Part shown: in pieces, positions 32,932 through 41,117 of the stretch
Position numbering within the stretch: position 1 is the first letter of the stretch
How the letters are laid out: every line of letters begins with the position of its first letter
Assembly: GCA_031181345.1 (NCBI GenBank)
Contig: JAPSLC010000005.1
Coordinates: 62,001-126,000 of the forward strand
Length of the DNA: 64,000 nt
Direction: 5' to 3'
Origin: Cupriavidus sp.
Lineage (GTDB): Bacteria; Pseudomonadota; Gammaproteobacteria; Burkholderiales; Burkholderiaceae
Program-made: the position numbers and the translations under genes
Notes under the pieces: model-generated
What the model saw: only the letters and a program-made list of their open reading frames with translations
What the model was told of the DNA's origin: nothing
Databases searched by the model: none

Positions 32932-35373
32932 TCAGCGCAGGCGCCCCGCCAGCCGCAACCCGTTGAATACCACCAGCAGGCTTGCCCCCATATCGGCGAA
33001 CACGGCCATCCACATGGTGCCGAGCCCCGCGACGGTCAGGGCCAGGAATACGGCCTTGATGCCGAGCGCCAGCGCGATGTTCTGCGTCAGCACCGCGCCG
33101 GTGCGGCGCGACAGCCGGATAAAGGCCGGGATCTTGCGCAGGTCGTCGTCCATCAGCGCGACGTCGGCGGTCTCGATCGCGGTGTCGGTGCCCGCGACGC
33201 CCATCGCGAAACCGATGTCGGCGCGCGCCAGCGCCGGCGCATCGTTGATGCCATCGCCGACCATGCCGACGCGGCCATGCCTGGCGCCCTGGCTTGCCGA
33301 CGTCTGCGCGGTCAGCGCCGCGACCGCCTCGGCCTTGTCCTGCGGCAGCTGATTGCCGCGCGCCTCGTCGATGCCGACCTGCGCGGCGATCGCCCGCGCC
33401 GTATGCGGGTTGTCGCCGGACAGCATCATGGTGCCGACACCCAACGCGTGCAGCTCGGCGATGGCATCGCGGCTGGTCTGCTTGACGGTGTCGGCCACGG
33501 AGAACAGCGCCTGCACGCCCGGGGCACCCGCGTCCGTATCGCCCCCGGCCAGCAGCACCACGGTGCGGCCCTGGCGCTCGATCGCCTCCAGCCGCGCCTC
33601 CAGCGCTTCCGAGCACAGCCCCATCTGGTGGATCAGGCGATGGTTGCCGAGCCAGTACTCGCGCCCATCGACCTTGCCCGCGACGCCGAGGCCCGGCAGC
33701 GCCTCGAAGTCCTGCACCGCCAGCGGTTCGATACCATCGCGCCGCGCCGCCGCGGCGACCGCGGCCGATACCGGATGGTCCGAACGCGCCGCCAGGCTGG
33801 CCGCGATCGCGCGGGCGCCCTCCGGCGCGCCGGCCAGCAGCGCGTAATCGATCTGCTGCGGCCGGCCGTGCGTGATGGTGCCGGTCTTGTCCAGCGCGAG
33901 CCAGCGCAGCGACTTGCCCTGCTCCAGATAGACGCCGCCCTTGATCAGGATGCCGTGGCGCGCGGCCGCGGCCAGCGCGCTGACGATCGTCACCGGCGTG
34001 GAAATCACCAGCGCGCACGGGCAGGCGATCACCAGCAGCACCAGCGCCTTGTAGATCCAGTCGAGCCAGGCGCCGCCGGCGAGCAACGGCGGCAGCACGG
34101 CGACCAGCAGCGCGATGACGAAGATCGTCGGCGTGTAGACGCGCGCAAAGCGGTCGACGAAGCGCTGCGTCGGCGCGCGGCTGGCCTGCGCGGCCTCGAC
34201 CGCATGGATGATGCGCGCCAGCGTTGAATCGGAAGCCGGCGCGGTGACCTCGTATTCGAGCTCGCCGGTCTGGTTGATCGAGCCGGCGAACAGCAGATCG
34301 CCGGCCTGCTTGTCGACCGGCACGCTTTCGCCAGTGATCGGCGCCTGGTCCAGCGCCGACTGCCCGCGCAGCACGCGGCCATCGAGCGCGACCCGCTCGC
34401 CGGGCCGCAGCCGCGCCACCGCACCCGGGGCAACGCTGCCGGCCGGGACCGTCGACCAGTTGCCGCCGCCCTGCAGCACGGTGGCCTGCTCCGGCGCCAT
34501 CGCCATCAGGCCGCGGATGGCATTGCGGGCGCGGTCCAGCGACGCCGCCTCGATCCGCTCGGCCAGCGCGAACAGCACCATCACCATCGCCGCTTCGGGC
34601 CAATGGCCGATCAGCAGTGCACCGGTTACTGCGATGCTCATCAGCGCGTTGATATTCAGATTGCGGTTGCGCAGCGCGATCCAGCCCTTGCGGTAGGTAC
34701 CCAGGCCAGCCACTGCGATCGCCACCAGCGCGAAGGCCGCGGGCAGCCAGGGCGTGGCCAGCGAGAACCACTCGGCGAGCTCGGCGGCCAGCGCGGCGAC
34801 GCCGCCCAGCGCCAGCGGCCACCACGGCGTGGCCGGCGCCGGCGCCGCCTGTGCGGACGACGGCGAGGCGCCGCCGTCCGCGGCCAGCGTCTCGGCCTGC
34901 ATGCCGACGCTGGCGATTGCCGCCACCAGCGGCTGTTCCGAATCGAGCGTGTGATGCACGGTGAGGATCCGCTGCATCAGATTGAATTGCAGTCGCGCCA
35001 CGCCGGGCATGCCGCCCAGCTTGCCGCGCAGCAGCGCCTCTTCGGTCGGGCAGTCCATTGCCTCGATGCGAAAGCGCGCGGTGCGGGCGCCGGCCGGTGC
35101 CGGCGTTTCGACCGATGGTGCAGCGATCATGTCGGCGCCGCAGGCGCTGCCGCAGCAGGCGGAACTCGGGGCGGGAGGGATGGGCGGCGCGGCATGGCCG
35201 TGGCCGTGGCCGTGGCCGTGGTCGTGATCGTGATCGTGGCCGTGATCGTGATCGTGGCCGTGATCGTGGTCGCGGCGCTCGTGCTGCGCGCGCTGACCGC
35301 AGGCGCCTGCCTTCGAATCGCAGCAGGAGGACGAGGGCGTGGAGGATGGGTCTTCCGGCGAGAGTCTGGCCAT
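32932..35373 (-). CDS. P1B-type heavy-metal ATPase (Zn/Cd/Pb exporter)
   Basis: 813 residues from MARLSPEDPSS. Earlier Mets (35,397, 35,406 and 35,460) fall at or upstream of the predicted transcription start, so I prefer this one. N-terminus: Cys-rich (SSSCCDSKAGAC), then a 25-residue His/Asp/Gly run, then a metal-binding domain with a single Cys (EAMDCPTEEALLR) as in ZntA/CadA/PbrA relatives. Membrane metal site CPCALVIS, phosphorylation Asp near 495 (DKTGTITHG), hinge GDGINDAPALA. It pumps Zn, Cd or Pb out of the cytoplasm. A MerR-type promoter precedes it, but no merR gene is in the window. Confidence 0.95.
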   Translation of the reverse strand: MARLSPEDPSSTPSSSCCDSKAGACGQRAQHERRDHDHGHDHDHGHDHDHDHGHGHGHGHAAPPIPPAPSSACCGSACGADMIAAPSVETPAPAGARTARFRIEAMDCPTEEALLRGKLGGMPGVARLQFNLMQRILTVHHTLDSEQPLVAAIASVGMQAETLAADGGASPSSAQAAPAPATPWWPLALGGVAALAAELAEWFSLATPWLPAAFALVAIAVAGLGTYRKGWIALRNRNLNINALMSIAVTGALLIGHWPEAAMVMVLFALAERIEAASLDRARNAIRGLMAMAPEQATVLQGGGNWSTVPAGSVAPGAVARLRPGERVALDGRVLRGQSALDQAPITGESVPVDKQAGDLLFAGSINQTGELEYEVTAPASDSTLARIIHAVEAAQASRAPTQRFVDRFARVYTPTIFVIALLVAVLPPLLAGGAWLDWIYKALVLLVIACPCALVISTPVTIVSALAAAARHGILIKGGVYLEQGKSLRWLALDKTGTITHGRPQQIDYALLAGAPEGARAIAASLAARSDHPVSAAVAAAARRDGIEPLAVQDFEALPGLGVAGKVDGREYWLGNHRLIHQMGLCSEALEARLEAIERQGRTVVLLAGGDTDAGAPGVQALFSVADTVKQTSRDAIAELHALGVGTMMLSGDNPHTARAIAAQVGIDEARGNQLPQDKAEAVAALTAQTSASQGARHGRVGMVGDGINDAPALARADIGFAMGVAGTDTAIETADVALMDDDLRKIPAFIRLSRRTGAVLTQNIALALGIKAVFLALTVAGLGTMWMAVFADMGASLLVVFNGLRLAGRLR
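35195..35274. repeat. 6-bp/12-bp repeats encoding the His/Asp/Gly run of the metal ATPase
   Basis: Imperfect tandem copies of GTGGCC and GTGATC (plus-strand sense) over 80 bp. They encode alternating His-Gly and His-Asp. In-frame copy changes would alter the number of metal-binding His residues. Confidence 0.8.
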
Positions 35374-35404
35374 CGAGGGTTCCGTGGGCTGTGGCATGGG
35401 TGGC

Positions 35405-35435
35405 ATTGAATAGCCTGTAGCCGCTACAGGGTCAA
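35405..35435 (-). promoter_or_regulatory. MerR-type metal-responsive promoter of the P1B ATPase gene
   Basis: On the minus strand, TTGACC (-35) and TTCAAT (-10) are separated by 19 bp, the stretched spacing of MerR-controlled promoters. The spacer holds the palindrome CCTGTAGCGGCTACAGG (35,414-35,430), very like the operators of CadR, PbrR and ZntR. A MerR-family activator encoded elsewhere should twist this promoter into shape when it binds metal. Confidence 0.8.
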
Positions 35436-35524
35436 GCCACCCCACCTCCGGCGCGGTCAATTGCTGAAGTCCTTGCCCTTATGCCGGGCCTCGCCCGCTG
35501 GCGGTCCTTCGGCTCAATGGGACA

Positions 35525-35563
35525 CCTCAGTGCGCCGCCTCAGTGCGTCACCTCAGTGCGTGA
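35525..35563. repeat. 13-bp tandem repeat over the 3' end of the VOC gene
   Basis: Three copies of CCTCAGTGCGYSR. The last enters the stop-codon region of the VOC-family gene. Confidence 0.75.
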
Positions 35564-35984
35564 CATTGACCATCCAGTTCAGCCCGAAGCGGTCCTGCAG
35601 CATGCCGAAGCCCTCGGACCAGAAGGTCTTCTGCATCGGCATCATCACGCGGCCGCCCTCGGACAGCGCGTCGAACCACTGGCGCGCCTCGTCGAGCGAC
35701 GACGCGACGATCGACAGGCTGAAGCCGCCGAAGGCCTCGGGCGGCGCGCCGGGCATGCCGTCGGAGGCCAGGATCTCGCTCTGGCCGACCGTCACGCTGG
35801 CATGCATGATCTTGTCGTCCCAGCCGGCCGGCAGCGGCGGCTGGGGGTCGCCCGTTTCGCTCTCCTCGGCCGGCATTTCCTTGAACCGCATCATCATGTT
35901 GACCTTGGCGCCGAGCGCCTTGCCGTAGAAGGCCAGCGCCTCCTCGCAGCGTCCCCCGAAATAGAGATAAGGCTGTATCTGCAT
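35553..35984 (-). CDS. VOC-family protein (PhnB/glyoxalase-like)
   Basis: 143 residues from MQIQPYLYFGGRCEEALAFYGKALGA, the standard opening of the PhnB-like group. The second half repeats the fold (SEILASDGMPG... and SLDEARQWFDALSEGG), ending DRFGLNWMVNVTH. Proteins of this type are small dimeric metalloenzymes or binding proteins; many are annotated only as 3-demethylubiquinone methyltransferase-like. No neighbour hints at a substrate. A longer frame up to 36,083 lacks a sensible N-terminus. Confidence 0.9.
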   Translation of the reverse strand: MQIQPYLYFGGRCEEALAFYGKALGAKVNMMMRFKEMPAEESETGDPQPPLPAGWDDKIMHASVTVGQSEILASDGMPGAPPEAFGGFSLSIVASSLDEARQWFDALSEGGRVMMPMQKTFWSEGFGMLQDRFGLNWMVNVTH

Positions 35985-36377
35985 GTCCGTCTCCTGGGTC
36001 GATCGTGTCGAACAATGGATGGCGGCGCCGGTGCCGTCGCGCCGGCGCCGCGGCCCGCGGTCGTCCCGCAAGGGCGCCGTCATTATGCGCCGTGCGGCGC
36101 CGGCGGCCGCGCAAGTCGTCGTCCCCGCGCACGCGGGGACCCCGTGACGTTGCTCCGAGGAAGGTGCCTCGAAGACGCTGGGTCCCCGCTTTCGCGGGGA
36201 CGACGCGGTGTCTCTGCCAGCCTTGCAGCATTGTCATCTTCGCGTCAGGGTTGCGTCCGCGGACCAGCGGGTACAATTCGGCCTGGCCGTCAGCGTGGCC
36301 GCCGCCGCAGTGCCTGCCGCGCGCCTTCGACACGGTCCTTCCCTTTCCAACCTGTTCCCCACCTTGCCGATCCGCTC
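35985..36377. other. gap with an extragenic palindrome pair
   Basis: 393 bp between the VOC gene and a small exported protein. Apart from the REP-like pair described separately I see no gene or clear promoter. The last 100 bp before 36,378 have ordinary composition. Confidence 0.5.
36115..36206. repeat. REP/BIME-like palindrome pair
   Basis: Two hairpins in opposite orientation about 40 bp apart: GTCCCCGCGCACGCGGGGAC (about 36,121-36,140) and GGTCCCCGCTTTCGCGGGGA (36,181-36,200). Each is flanked on the outside by the GTCGTC/GACGAC tail. Such head-to-head pairs are the form of BIMEs spread by RAYT transposases. No RAYT gene is in the window. Confidence 0.8.
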
Positions 36378-36797
36378 GTGAACCGCCTGCCGCAACGCCT
36401 CCTGCTGTCTGTCGCCTCTGTCGCCATGCTCGCCCTGCCGCTGCCGGCCATCGCCGGCACGGCAAAGCCGACGTGCGGCGCGGCGCAGGCCACCGCGGCC
36501 ACGCCGCTGATGAGCCGGCACGCGGCGCTGAAGCTGCAGGCCGAAGCGGAACTGGTGGGACGCGACCAGGCGGGCTGCATCGGAGCGGACAAGGAGCGGG
36601 ATACGGACGACGATGCCGCCGACAGCGAAGAGCGCCACGCGCGGCATCCCGGCGGCGCAGCCATGTGCCCCATCGCCGCCGTGCTGCCGGGGCTGGAACT
36701 GAGCCAGTATCGTCACATGCCGCCGCGCTCGCCGCTGGGCACGCTGGCCGGCGCCACGCCCGACTCGCTGTTCACTGCCCTGCCGGCCCGCTGCTGA
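36378..36797 (+). CDS. small exported protein of unknown function
   Basis: 139 residues from a GTG (VNRLPQRLLLSVASVAMLALPLPAIAG), which gives a clean signal peptide of about 26 residues. The mature part has four Cys (CGAAQ, CIGADK, CPIAAV and the terminal Cys), an acidic patch (KERDTDDDAADSEE) and no repeat. No family is recognised. There is no ribosome-binding site of note before the GTG, and the frame is open much further upstream (to 35,481). The evidence for the gene is therefore mainly the signal peptide. Confidence 0.45.
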   Translation: MNRLPQRLLLSVASVAMLALPLPAIAGTAKPTCGAAQATAATPLMSRHAALKLQAEAELVGRDQAGCIGADKERDTDDDAADSEERHARHPGGAAMCPIAAVLPGLELSQYRHMPPRSPLGTLAGATPDSLFTALPARC

Positions 36798-36869
36798 GCC
36801 GACCGGCCGTGCCAGGCCCGCGACCGGCTCCCCGGAGGCACGCCGGACACGGCGGGCACCGGCACAGGT

Positions 36870-39800
36870 TCAGAACGCGCTGACCACGTTGAGGAACCAG
36901 CCGCGGTGGCGGTACGACAGGTCGGTCAGATCGTCGGAATAATCGGTGAAGTTGAAGCCCACGCCGATCTTGGTGTTCTTGCCGACATGCCGATAGACCG
37001 CCGCCAGCACGCCGGCGCGCGCATCCTGCGCCTCACGGGCCCACAGCCGGCGGAACTCCAGCACCGCGTCCCACTGATGCACCACATGCCAGTCGGTGCG
37101 CAGCACCACCAGCTGCGCCGTGCTGGAGAACCACTCTCCGGCCGCCTTGGTCGGCTTCAGGCTGCCCCAGCGCAGGCCATACTTCGCCCCCAGCGACAGC
37201 ACCGGCATCACGTCCCAGATCGCATCGACCGATACCACCTGGCTCTTCTGCGAATAGTCCGCCACCACTGGATTGAACGAGCCGCTGCCCGGCGTGTACT
37301 GGCCCGGTGACGGCAGGTTGTAGAAGTAGGTGTACTTGAACAGCGCGTTCCAGCGGTTGTTGTCGACCGGCCGGTACGCGGCGCCGAGCACCGCCTCGGT
37401 GAAGTCGCCGTCGAAGAACACGCCGCGGCTCGACGAGCTGGCCGCCAGGTTGAACTTGCCCAGCAGCCGCCACGCCGGCGTGGCCTGGTAGCCCACCGTG
37501 TTGCGGAACAGCCAGCTGTCCCGGTCTCCCGAGACATTGCTCTGCTCGCGGCGGAATTCCAGCATCGACGTCGCCTTCATGCGGTCGTCCTTGTAGGCGA
37601 CCGAGGCCCCGGTAGTCCAGCGCTTGATATCGCCCGCGAACAGGTCCGACACGCGGCCGACCTCGGCACGCAGGCCATAGGTCCACTTGTCGGTCGGCGC
37701 GTATTCGACGCCGAAGGCCTGCGTCAGGCTCTGCGGGCCGCTGCCGTAGGCATAACGCGCTTCGGTGAACAGCGACACGGTGTCCGACATGCGGGTGCGG
37801 CCGCCGCCGGTCAGCGAACCGAAGCGGCCGCGATAGCCCAGATCGGGCTGCTCGGTCTCCATCGCGTACTGCAGATAGAGATTGCTGCGATCGTTGACGC
37901 GCCAGTCGCCCGACAGCTTGCCGCCGAAGCCGCCATCGCCCTGCGACGCCTCCGCGCCCAGGCGCAGGCGGTCGCTGACCTGCCAGCTGCCGCCGACGCC
38001 GGCGCGATCGTTGTCGCTGCGCGAGCCGGTGCGCTGGGCGGTCTGCTGCACGTAGCCGTAGGCGTCCCACGGCGGCGTGACCGCGGGCGGCTTGCCCGGT
38101 TCGGCGCCCGGCGCGGGCCGCGCCGGCTCGGCCTCGGGCTTGTAGTCGACCCGTGCCACCACATCGGTGCGGCGGCCCTGCTGCGCCAGCCAGGCGCTCT
38201 GCACCAGCGGCGAGGCGGTGCCGCGCTCATCGCTGCGCGCACCGATGCTGGCCGCCCACTGGTCGTTGAGCTGCTGCCGCACGCTGGCCTCGGCCGACGA
38301 GGTGTCCTGGCTGACGGCATCGCGCTTGTCGGCGCGGGCGATCACACGCGTGTCCTCGCCCACCGGCAGGTCGACGCGGGCGCCCTGCTGGCGCGTCGCC
38401 TCGCCGCCGAAGCCGATCTGGCCGGGGCCGGAGAAGCCCTGCTCGCGGTTCTGCCAGTACGCGCTGACGCGGCCCTTGGCGTCGGGCACCAGATCGCCCA
38501 GCTCGACCGCGCCCTCGACCCGCTGCGCATTGGCCGGATCCCCGGTGGACGCGTAGCCGGCGAAGGCAAAGCCGCCATCGAGCGACGCCTGCGTGCCGGC
38601 GCCCGTGCCGGTCGAGCGCGCGTTTTCCACCTTGATATAGGTGCCGGGGCGGTAGCGCAGCGTCGCGTCGACGCCGAACAGGCTCTGGCGCCCCTGCCCG
38701 CCGCCCTGGCGGTAGCCCGACACGCCGACCTGCAGATAGTCGTTGAACCAGTGCGAGCCGCGCAGGCCATAGGCGAGCCCATCGACCTCGGTCATGCCCG
38801 GCACGTACTCGTAGGTCGCCACCAGGTAGACCGGATTGCCCGGCAGCGCGCCGGTGCGGACCAGCATGCCCGAGCCGTCGGCCACCGCCGACAGCGGCGC
38901 GCGCAGCGTGACGCGGCCCTGCAGGTAGTTGATGTCGTAGTCGCCGCCGGGCTGCAGCGGCGTGCGCTCGAGCACCAGGCCCGAGTCGCGGTCGCGCACT
39001 TCGATCCACAGCCGCTCCGAGCCCTGCGTGACGTCCTGCCGGCGCAGGTAATACAGCGAGCCGCCGGTGCCGCGGAATTCCTCGCGCGACTGCAGCGTGC
39101 CGGGCTCGGCCGCGAACAGGTTGACGCTGGATTGCCGCTCCCCGGCGGCGGTGCTGTCCTCCGAGCGCCACAGCAGGTTCGCGCCGTACAGCCCGCGCGA
39201 ATACTGCGTCAGCTCGGTGCCGGTCCACGTGGTCTGGAAATTGCCCCACATCACGTGCGAATCGCCGCGCTCGAGCTTGACGAAGAACTTGCCCTGCGTC
39301 GGCGCGTCGTCGACGATGGTCGAGTCGTCGCCATAGACTGGATAGAACTGGTCCGGGTCGATGCGGCGCAGCAGATAGCGCGGGTCCTTGCTGGCGAAGT
39401 TGGAGAACAGGTCGGAGAACGGCTGCTCGCGCGTGTCGGCCGCCGCGGTCAGCAGGTATTCGCCCTTGATCTTGCCCTTCAGGTAGAAGGCGCCGCGGCC
39501 CTCGACCGAGGTGCGCTTGTCGTAGGTGTCGTTGTTGTCGACCGCGACCATGCTGGCCGGACCCGCCGTCGAATTGCGGCTGACGGTGAGGTCGCCCAGC
39601 GCGATATAGAACCAGTCGTTGTCGGCCACCACCAGGTTGCGCACGAAGGTGGTGCCGCCCCCATTGGGATCGCTGACGGACACGCGCACCTGTTCCGAGC
39701 CGGCGGCGACGATCTGGCGCGTGACGAAGGCGCCGTTGCGATCGACCGGCACGGCGTCGCCGAGCGCATCGACGCGATAGCCCTTCGGGATCGCGGTGCC

Positions 39801-41117
39801 GTTGACGGTCACCGTGCCGCCCGAGACGGGGATGTTGCGCACGATGCGGCTGTTCTCGCCGTAGCCGGCCAGCCGTTCGCGCTCGGCGCTGTCGGCATCG
39901 GCGAAGCCGCGTACGCGCGCGAGCAGGCGCAGCGGCTTGGCCGCGGTCTCGTCGAAGCGGCCGCGCTGGTCGTAGACCCGCAGCACGAAGCGCATCGCCT
40001 CCGGCGCGTCGACCGGCGGCTGCCAGGCGATGTCGTCCGGGCGGGCGACCGGCACCACCGCATACGGTGTTTCGTCGAGCGATTGCTCCGCGCGGAATAC
40101 GCGGATCTCGCCGCGCGCGATCCATGCCTTGTAGTTGGTCCAGGTGCGGAAATGCACGGTCTCGCCGCGCGCCACGTTCTCCGGCGACACCCAGGCGTTC
40201 AGCGCCGGCGTGACCTGCATCGGGTCGTAGCGGATCTGGATGTCGGCGTTGGCCAGCGCCACGTCGACGCAGCGCTGCGCATCGGCCTCGCTGGCCGGCG
40301 CCGCGTCGATCGGCTTGCCGTCGACGGTGACGCGGAACGGCGGCAGCGCGCCTTCGCCACCGGCCGCGGGACGGCAGCTGGCGTCGTCCGTTCTGGCCGG
40401 TGCCGCCGCGCGCGTCACGGTCGCGCTGATCTCGACCACCACGCGGCGGTTCTGCGCGCGGCCGGCCTCGGTCGCATTGTCGGCGACCGGTTCGGCCGCG
40501 CCGCGGCCCTGCACCGCCAGGCGGTCGACCGGCACCTTCAGGCCGTCGGCCAGATGGCGCACCACCGCCAGTGCGCGCGCCTCGGACAGGCCCTGGTTGT
40601 CGCCGAAGCGCGCCGCGGTACGGCGCGACAGGCGCTGGTCGTCGGTATGGCCGGTGACGCGGATCGACACGTCGGGCTGCCCGCGATATTTGGCAACGAT
40701 GGCATCGAGCGCCTGGCGTGCGGCCAGCGTCAGCTCGTCCTCGCCCGAGTCGAACAGCGCGCCGCCGGCATCGGAGACCTGCTCGCGCAGCAGCGGCTCG
40801 CCCTGCAGCGGCTGCGTGCCGGCGGCGCGCATCTGCACGATCTCCGACGGCGTGAAGCCGTCCAGCCGCAGCGGCCGCTCCGCCGAGGCCGGCGTGGCGC
40901 GCTCGAACAGCCGGCTGTCGTCATCGCGGCGGCCCGTCTCCGACAGGCCGCGCATCAGCGGCGGCACCGCGCTTTTCGATGCGTTGGCGGTGGGCGCGAC
41001 CGGTGCATTGGCCGGCGCGCCGGCCGCCGGCGCGCCCTGCGCCCACAGATTGGCTTGCGTACCCGCGAACAGGGCCCCGACCAGCACGGCCGTGCGACGT
41101 CGATGGATTGTTTTCAT
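36870..41117 (-). CDS. large OmpA-domain outer-membrane protein with beta-barrel-like C-terminus
   Basis: 1,415 residues. Signal peptide MKTIHRRRTAVLVGALFAGT...WAQ. An OmpA-like peptidoglycan-binding domain sits at the N-terminal side (about residues 105-215; SIRVTGHTDDQRLSRRTAARFG and GRGAAEPVADNATEAGRAQNRRV split by a helix). This is unusual, because OmpA domains are normally C-terminal. The middle (250-800) has all-beta stretches. The last 550 residues alternate like barrel strands (VGVSGYRQGGGQG, RYRPGTYIKVENARS, WNALFKYTYFYNLPSPGQY) and end in LNVVSAF, an aromatic BAM signal. Its ATG overlaps the stop of the giant repeat protein as TAATG, so the two are made together. Possibly it anchors or exports that protein. 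Confidence 0.85.
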   Translation of the reverse strand: MKTIHRRRTAVLVGALFAGTQANLWAQGAPAAGAPANAPVAPTANASKSAVPPLMRGLSETGRRDDDSRLFERATPASAERPLRLDGFTPSEIVQMRAAGTQPLQGEPLLREQVSDAGGALFDSGEDELTLAARQALDAIVAKYRGQPDVSIRVTGHTDDQRLSRRTAARFGDNQGLSEARALAVVRHLADGLKVPVDRLAVQGRGAAEPVADNATEAGRAQNRRVVVEISATVTRAAAPARTDDASCRPAAGGEGALPPFRVTVDGKPIDAAPASEADAQRCVDVALANADIQIRYDPMQVTPALNAWVSPENVARGETVHFRTWTNYKAWIARGEIRVFRAEQSLDETPYAVVPVARPDDIAWQPPVDAPEAMRFVLRVYDQRGRFDETAAKPLRLLARVRGFADADSAERERLAGYGENSRIVRNIPVSGGTVTVNGTAIPKGYRVDALGDAVPVDRNGAFVTRQIVAAGSEQVRVSVSDPNGGGTTFVRNLVVADNDWFYIALGDLTVSRNSTAGPASMVAVDNNDTYDKRTSVEGRGAFYLKGKIKGEYLLTAAADTREQPFSDLFSNFASKDPRYLLRRIDPDQFYPVYGDDSTIVDDAPTQGKFFVKLERGDSHVMWGNFQTTWTGTELTQYSRGLYGANLLWRSEDSTAAGERQSSVNLFAAEPGTLQSREEFRGTGGSLYYLRRQDVTQGSERLWIEVRDRDSGLVLERTPLQPGGDYDINYLQGRVTLRAPLSAVADGSGMLVRTGALPGNPVYLVATYEYVPGMTEVDGLAYGLRGSHWFNDYLQVGVSGYRQGGGQGRQSLFGVDATLRYRPGTYIKVENARSTGTGAGTQASLDGGFAFAGYASTGDPANAQRVEGAVELGDLVPDAKGRVSAYWQNREQGFSGPGQIGFGGEATRQQGARVDLPVGEDTRVIARADKRDAVSQDTSSAEASVRQQLNDQWAASIGARSDERGTASPLVQSAWLAQQGRRTDVVARVDYKPEAEPARPAPGAEPGKPPAVTPPWDAYGYVQQTAQRTGSRSDNDRAGVGGSWQVSDRLRLGAEASQGDGGFGGKLSGDWRVNDRSNLYLQYAMETEQPDLGYRGRFGSLTGGGRTRMSDTVSLFTEARYAYGSGPQSLTQAFGVEYAPTDKWTYGLRAEVGRVSDLFAGDIKRWTTGASVAYKDDRMKATSMLEFRREQSNVSGDRDSWLFRNTVGYQATPAWRLLGKFNLAASSSSRGVFFDGDFTEAVLGAAYRPVDNNRWNALFKYTYFYNLPSPGQYTPGSGSFNPVVADYSQKSQVVSVDAIWDVMPVLSLGAKYGLRWGSLKPTKAAGEWFSSTAQLVVLRTDWHVVHQWDAVLEFRRLWAREAQDARAGVLAAVYRHVGKNTKIGVGFNFTDYSDDLTDLSYRHRGWFLNVVSAF

